This document shows positions 58,811-64,000 of a DNA stretch of 64,000 nucleotides, piece after piece. The stretch spans positions 36,877,765 to 36,941,764 of the forward strand of contig JAQNBH010000004.1 in the NCBI GenBank assembly GCA_028752905.1, read 5' to 3'. Every line of letters begins with the position of its first letter. Positions within the stretch are counted from its first letter, which is position 1. The notes beneath the pieces were generated by a model. That model did not search any database. It was given only the letters and a program-made list of their open reading frames with translations, and was not told the origin of the DNA. Both the position numbers and the translations under genes were made by a program. This DNA is from Cladorhizidae sp. MBARI D1340-BT2 (Eukaryota > Porifera > Demospongiae > Poecilosclerida > Cladorhizidae).

Positions 58811-61049
58811 TGACCCTTTACCACTTCAAATCATGTACACCAATCATTATGGAAGTAGTAGAATATTGGTGTACATGATGTTTAAGTAGGGATTAACCCA
58901 ATATACAGCAGTATTATGTTGGGAAAGTGGCATGGCAATTTCTTACCTTACACTTGACTCAACTTTAACCTTCAAATCAGATATATTGTTCTATTGAGAA
59001 CCATATATATGTCTATATAGGCCATCATGAAGTAAAACTTTTTGAAAAAATTTCAGGACAAACAATTAGATGATTCTTTATCATTTTAAACCATTTAAAC
59101 CATATTAATCAACCCTTACTATGATTTTATTAAATATGGAATATACAATCACAATGAATGTAGTAAATATCCAATGACTTTCTCTGTTCGTTAGAGCATG
59201 TAGCTGAAAGGCAAAGTGAGCTAATTATCATTAGTTGTATATATATCATTTTAAATGATATGTTATCTAACAGGTTGTTGTCTACATGGGTGACATCTTG
59301 TTTCATTTATTTTTGATCTGATGAATGCAGTCTAGCCCCCCAAAAAATTCTTCTTCTTTGGAGTACCAAGAGTAGTGTGATCACAAAGACGGGTGTGTAG
59401 CTGGGGTTTATTTATATCCCTCCCTCCTCCCTCCAAACCTTCATCCTCCTGTCTGGGATGTATAGGAAGCAGCTCAGAATGACTCCATGAGAAGCTCTCC
59501 ATTATTGTGTAACAGATAACTGTGATGTTCTACTGTGATGAGAATTACACTCTCATGCCCAGATAAGGAAGGTCTCTAGCTCACATCACACAAATTATAT
59601 TTTTTTAATAAATATTACATTTTGACTGTCTACAAATATCTGAGATAAGACTGACTATCCAGAAGATGATACATGATGGACCACTTAAGGCTGCACAGCC
59701 ATACATGGGTGCATACTTGTTAACAGCTGTTATGGATGTCAGAGGAGGATAAGATTTTGAGTAGGACAAGTGAGAAGCAATTAACATCTTCCCTCCCAAT
59801 TTTTTTAATAAGAATAAGGGCGCAAAAGCAAAACCTGTAAAAACTCACTAACAAGCGTACTTTTGAGTTTCCCAACATCTAGAGCATGTTGTCAGTCAAC
59901 ATCATTGAGGAAACATCAGCTCATCATTTGCACATGCAAATATACATATTATAAAATTGGCGTCTACATTTTCCTGATTTGTTTTGCTTAATTTCTATTT
60001 AATTTATTTTAACTCTCCGAAACTGAAGGATTAATCATATGGTAAATCTCCCTTCACACTGAAGCTCCTCTTATATTAAAAAAATAGATAATTCTCCTGC
60101 ATACTGAAGCTCTACCTTTGATTAATAAAAATTAAAGATGAAAACTTTTTATGATCATCAGCTAACTCTATGATTTAATGTAATGGTTATCCATCGAAGA
60201 TCTACAACTTGGTTGATCACAAATGTCTGAGAAGCACCCACACGTAAGCTGTTACTACACAGCTTATAGCAACCAACTTCTTGAAATATTATGTCAGGGC
60301 AGAACTGAGAAGGCTAGCTACAATGAATATATTGTGGTGTTCCATATAACACTTGACTGCTATGAGAAAGCTATAGCTACAAGCCTCAGCTGTATCAACA
60401 GCAGCTGCACTAGTCTATAGGTGAGGAGACCAAAGAAGGATGGAAAACTACAAAGCTAGTTACAAGAACTAGTTTTCTAAGTTGCCTCTACCAAAAATCT
60501 CATTGAATTGCACACCTGGCATCTCCAGTGCAATTACCATGCCCCCACACCCAACTTGTTTCTGCCCCGGATGACTAACTTCGAAACTAAATTTTAATTC
60601 ACCTTTCTACTGCACTATCAGATACAGTTATAGAGTGAGCCATGAATGGAAACAAACATTATAACCAGAAGTCCATAAAACCTCAGGTCTATAAACATTT
60701 AGACAAATGGACTTAGTTTTCCCAAGTTCTTCCTAAAACCTTCAATACAATGCTCAGTAGTAGTATGGAGAGCAATCCCAATAGCTTAAAACAGTGGTAT
60801 GATACTGATATGTGCCACACTTTAACATGCGATTTCTCAAGGCAGATTCAATCTTTGAACTCTACTGTTAAAAAAAAAAATCATCTTACCATATAGATTC
60901 TGTGCAGAAGTTTAATTATGAAATAGAAGGAAGGGTTCATAATTTGCAGCATAAAAACACATGTTGACCTCCACTCCCAGATCCCTTATTGCTTGCTGAT
61001 GAACATTAACTTAAAAAAGAAAGGAGTGAGGGTCATCACTACCGACATT
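58811..61049. other. No gene recognised
   Basis: AT-rich sequence. Short open frames (59605-59799 minus, 60223-60420 plus) show no domain. A repeated CACTGAAGCTC word at about 60055-60110 suggests a short tandem pair. Confidence 0.5.
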
Positions 61050-61510
61050 CCTCAATGAATAACATTATTCATAGGGCTATGTCATCTGCTCAGGTGCCTT
61101 CAAGGCTGTAACCATCTGGACTCAGTCATATGGACGGCAAGCATCCGGATGGAATCACCATAGTGCAATGCAAATATGGCAAGCCCCTGATCTGGGTTGT
61201 GACCTGCCCCAACACTCTGGCACAGTCCTATTGTGCTCAAGCTACCAGGAGCTCAGGTGCGGTAGCTGCCATGGCTGAAGAGAAAAAGGAGGACAAGTAC
61301 CACTGCCTTACCAGGAATTTGGGGGGGGGGCGCCAGTTGCGGTAGAGACCTTAGGTGCCGTTGGCCCAAAGTCATTGGCCTTCCTAAAAGAACTCGGAAG
61401 CAAAATAAAGCAACACACCAGGGAAGAGAATTCACACCAATTTTTGATACAGCAATTGTATGTGGCGGTAGAGAGAGGCAATGCCCTTCCACTCATGGGT
61501 GCAATGGGAG
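61050..61510 (+). pseudogene. Non-LTR retrotransposon C-terminal fragment
   Basis: It begins with NNIIHRAMSSAQVPSRL, passes HPDGITIVQCKYGKPLIWVV and CPNTLAQSY, then AAMAEEKKEDKYHCL. After a G-run at 61321-61330 it shifts frame to VAVETLGAVGPKSLAFLKEL and LYVAVERGNA. This is the C-terminal module found at the end of many invertebrate LINE polyproteins; the PDG...W.VTCP.T spacing suggests a nuclease-like fold, which is inference. It is broken and ends in a stop after an Ala-Met-Gly-Gly segment. Related to 3390-3664. Confidence 0.75.
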
Positions 61511-61534
61511 GCTCAGGCATGGACAGTCTTGTGT

Positions 61535-61971
61535 AATTATTATTGTTGTTATTGTTGTTATTGTTATTATTATTATTATTATAATAATCATCATTATTAT
61601 CATCATTATTACCATTATTTTATAATCATTATCATCATCATTATCATCGTCATTATTATCATCATCATCATCATCATTACTATTACTATTATCATCATTA
61701 TTATAATCATCCATTATTTTATAATCATTATCATCATCATTATCATCATCATTATCATCGTCATTATTATCATCATCATCATCATCATTACTATTACTAT
61801 TATCATCATTATTATAATCATCCATTATTTTATAATCATTATCATCATCATTATCATCATCATTATCATCGTCATTATTATCATCATCATCATCATAATT
61901 ATCATTACTATTATTACTATTATTACTATTATTACTATTATTACTATTATTACTATTATTACTATTATTAC

Positions 61972-62068
<97 letters not shown>

Positions 62069-62220
62069 GCTGCTGCTGTTGGTGTTGTTGTTGTTGTGTT
62101 GTTGTTGATGTTATTATTATAGTTATTGTTATTGCTATTATTGTTGTTATTATTATTGTTATTTATTATTATTATTATCATCATTATCATCATTATTATC
62201 ATCATTCATTATTATCATCA
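61535..62220. repeat. ATT/ATC/GTT trinucleotide microsatellite block
   Basis: About 690 bp. Inside, a higher-order unit of about 110 bp (TTTTATAATCATTATCATCA to TATTATAATCATCCATTA) repeats from about 61615 to 61900. Then come pure ACTATT, ATT and GTT runs. Confidence 0.93.
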
Positions 62221-63299
62221 TTATTAGCCATAGCTATATAGTATTAGGTGAGCAAGAAATTTGGACTTGGGCATCCACAAATGATCCCAGGCATGTCTCA
62301 CATTTATTGTTTGCTCTCACAGACTTTGGACTTTGGCAATTTAGAAACAGTAATTTTTAACCTAAAATAGCCCCCCCCCAATCTATATCCTTGAATTGTA
62401 TATCAAAGGAATGGGGACCAACTTGGCTATTTTGCAGATAGATATATAGGAAGATTAGTCACCTCTCATTGTATTAAATACTGTATAGCCAGATATATTG
62501 ACATAGGCTATCAAAAACGATCACCACAATAATTATTATGTTTCTACCAATAGTAGGTTTGCTGTTGAATATTCAACCATGAAACTCATTTAGTGACTTT
62601 GGAAGCTTAGCTGATTCAGAGAGCGATAAGGTATGACATTGTTGCCAGTTTGAAGTCAAATAAGTCAAGTTTTCCACTGAAAGATTCCAAATCATCATTC
62701 CCATAGCATTTTTGTACACCATGCTTATGCCTAAAAGTAGGAAACACAATGAAATTCAGAGAAATTAATGAATGTCAGCAAGAATTTAGTGTTGAAAAAT
62801 ATCCCCCCCCAAAAAAAATCAAAATTACCAAAACATTCATACCTCAAGTGATACAGCTTCAAACTAAGTCCCTCAACAATCGCACACTAGGAAGTCAGTG
62901 ATGTCTATGGAAATGCGATCAATCCTAAAAATGTTATGCTTACAAAATGCCCAGGCTTGAAAGTGTAATACCATTCTCACTTTGCAGGTGATGATGGTCT
63001 TGATTTTGTTATAAGATCCTTAGTTTACTATATCTTCCACATCTTACTCAAGTTAGTGGTCTACTACCAAAGACACAGGAAATATTTTGTCGATGATGAT
63101 TGGCCAAAAATTAATTTTCATCATATGTTGTTGAGCTGATATTTTATAACTCACACATAATAATTAAAAATAAAATGATTTGACTTGACAGGTAGCCACT
63201 CTGACCAAAGAGGGTAGTAGCCACTCTAATCACTTTGGAAACAAGTTTTTTCACAAGCCTGTTTCCTTGAGTACTTGATATTTTGGATTTCTGAGTCAA
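62221..63299. other. No gene recognised
   Basis: Unremarkable AT-rich sequence on both strands with no open frame of note and no clear repeat structure. Confidence 0.5.

Positions 63300-64000
<701 letters not shown>

Overview
This window looks like nuclear DNA of an early-branching animal, most likely a sponge. It is AT-rich, has large spliced introns, and is full of microsatellites, foldback elements and decayed transposons. It holds an animal GPR155/PIN-like gene and a small family of type II membrane proteins with fibrinogen-like ectodomains of the sort expanded in sponges. The sponge call is an inference; a cnidarian or other basal animal is not excluded. I see no bacterial-type operon, no rRNA or tRNA gene and no CRISPR array.

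Region 1 (about 1-22.2 kb) is one large minus-strand gene. Four exons (21827-22187, 11662-11825, 7744-7879, 2703-2847) with consensus splice sites and matching phases encode the first half of a GPR155 (LYCHOS)-like membrane transporter domain. The rest of the gene lies left of position 1. Its introns (about 10.0, 3.8 and 4.9 kb) are packed with mobile DNA: a hAT element with an 8-bp target duplication, a Tigger/pogo element cut into a minisatellite, several families of foldback elements, LINE fragments and long AAT arrays.

Region 2 (22.2-25.7 kb) is the upstream side of that gene, then a decayed Ginger-like transposon (integrase, C48 protease, PHD-like tail). It is joined directly to a broken member of the fibrinogen-like family.

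Region 3 (about 25.8-52.5 kb) is a very large, imperfect inverted duplication. The left arm (25.8-40.8 kb) and right arm (44.0-52.5 kb) face each other across a 3.2-kb spacer. The arms differ by insertions and deletions that can be read by comparing them. The left arm alone carries the intact 564-residue fibrinogen-like receptor gene (32393-34087, minus) and a 733-bp Harbinger-type foldback element. The right arm alone carries a 1.66-kb tandem duplication. The left arm contains a 100-N assembly gap.

Region 4 (52.5-58.8 kb) begins exactly where the right arm ends. It holds a 5'-truncated Ty3/Gypsy-type LTR element whose integrase lies upstream of the reverse transcriptase (Gmr1-type order), with its 3' LTR. 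Two more broken copies of the fibrinogen-like gene follow on the plus strand.

Region 5 (58.8-64 kb) holds little beyond a LINE C-terminal fragment and long ATT/ATC/GTT arrays.

The most biologically interesting item is the receptor family. Its intracellular tails carry ITIM-like tyrosine motifs and its outer part is a fibrinogen-like domain, so it is a candidate innate-recognition family. It has one intact copy and three broken copies among active-looking rearrangements.
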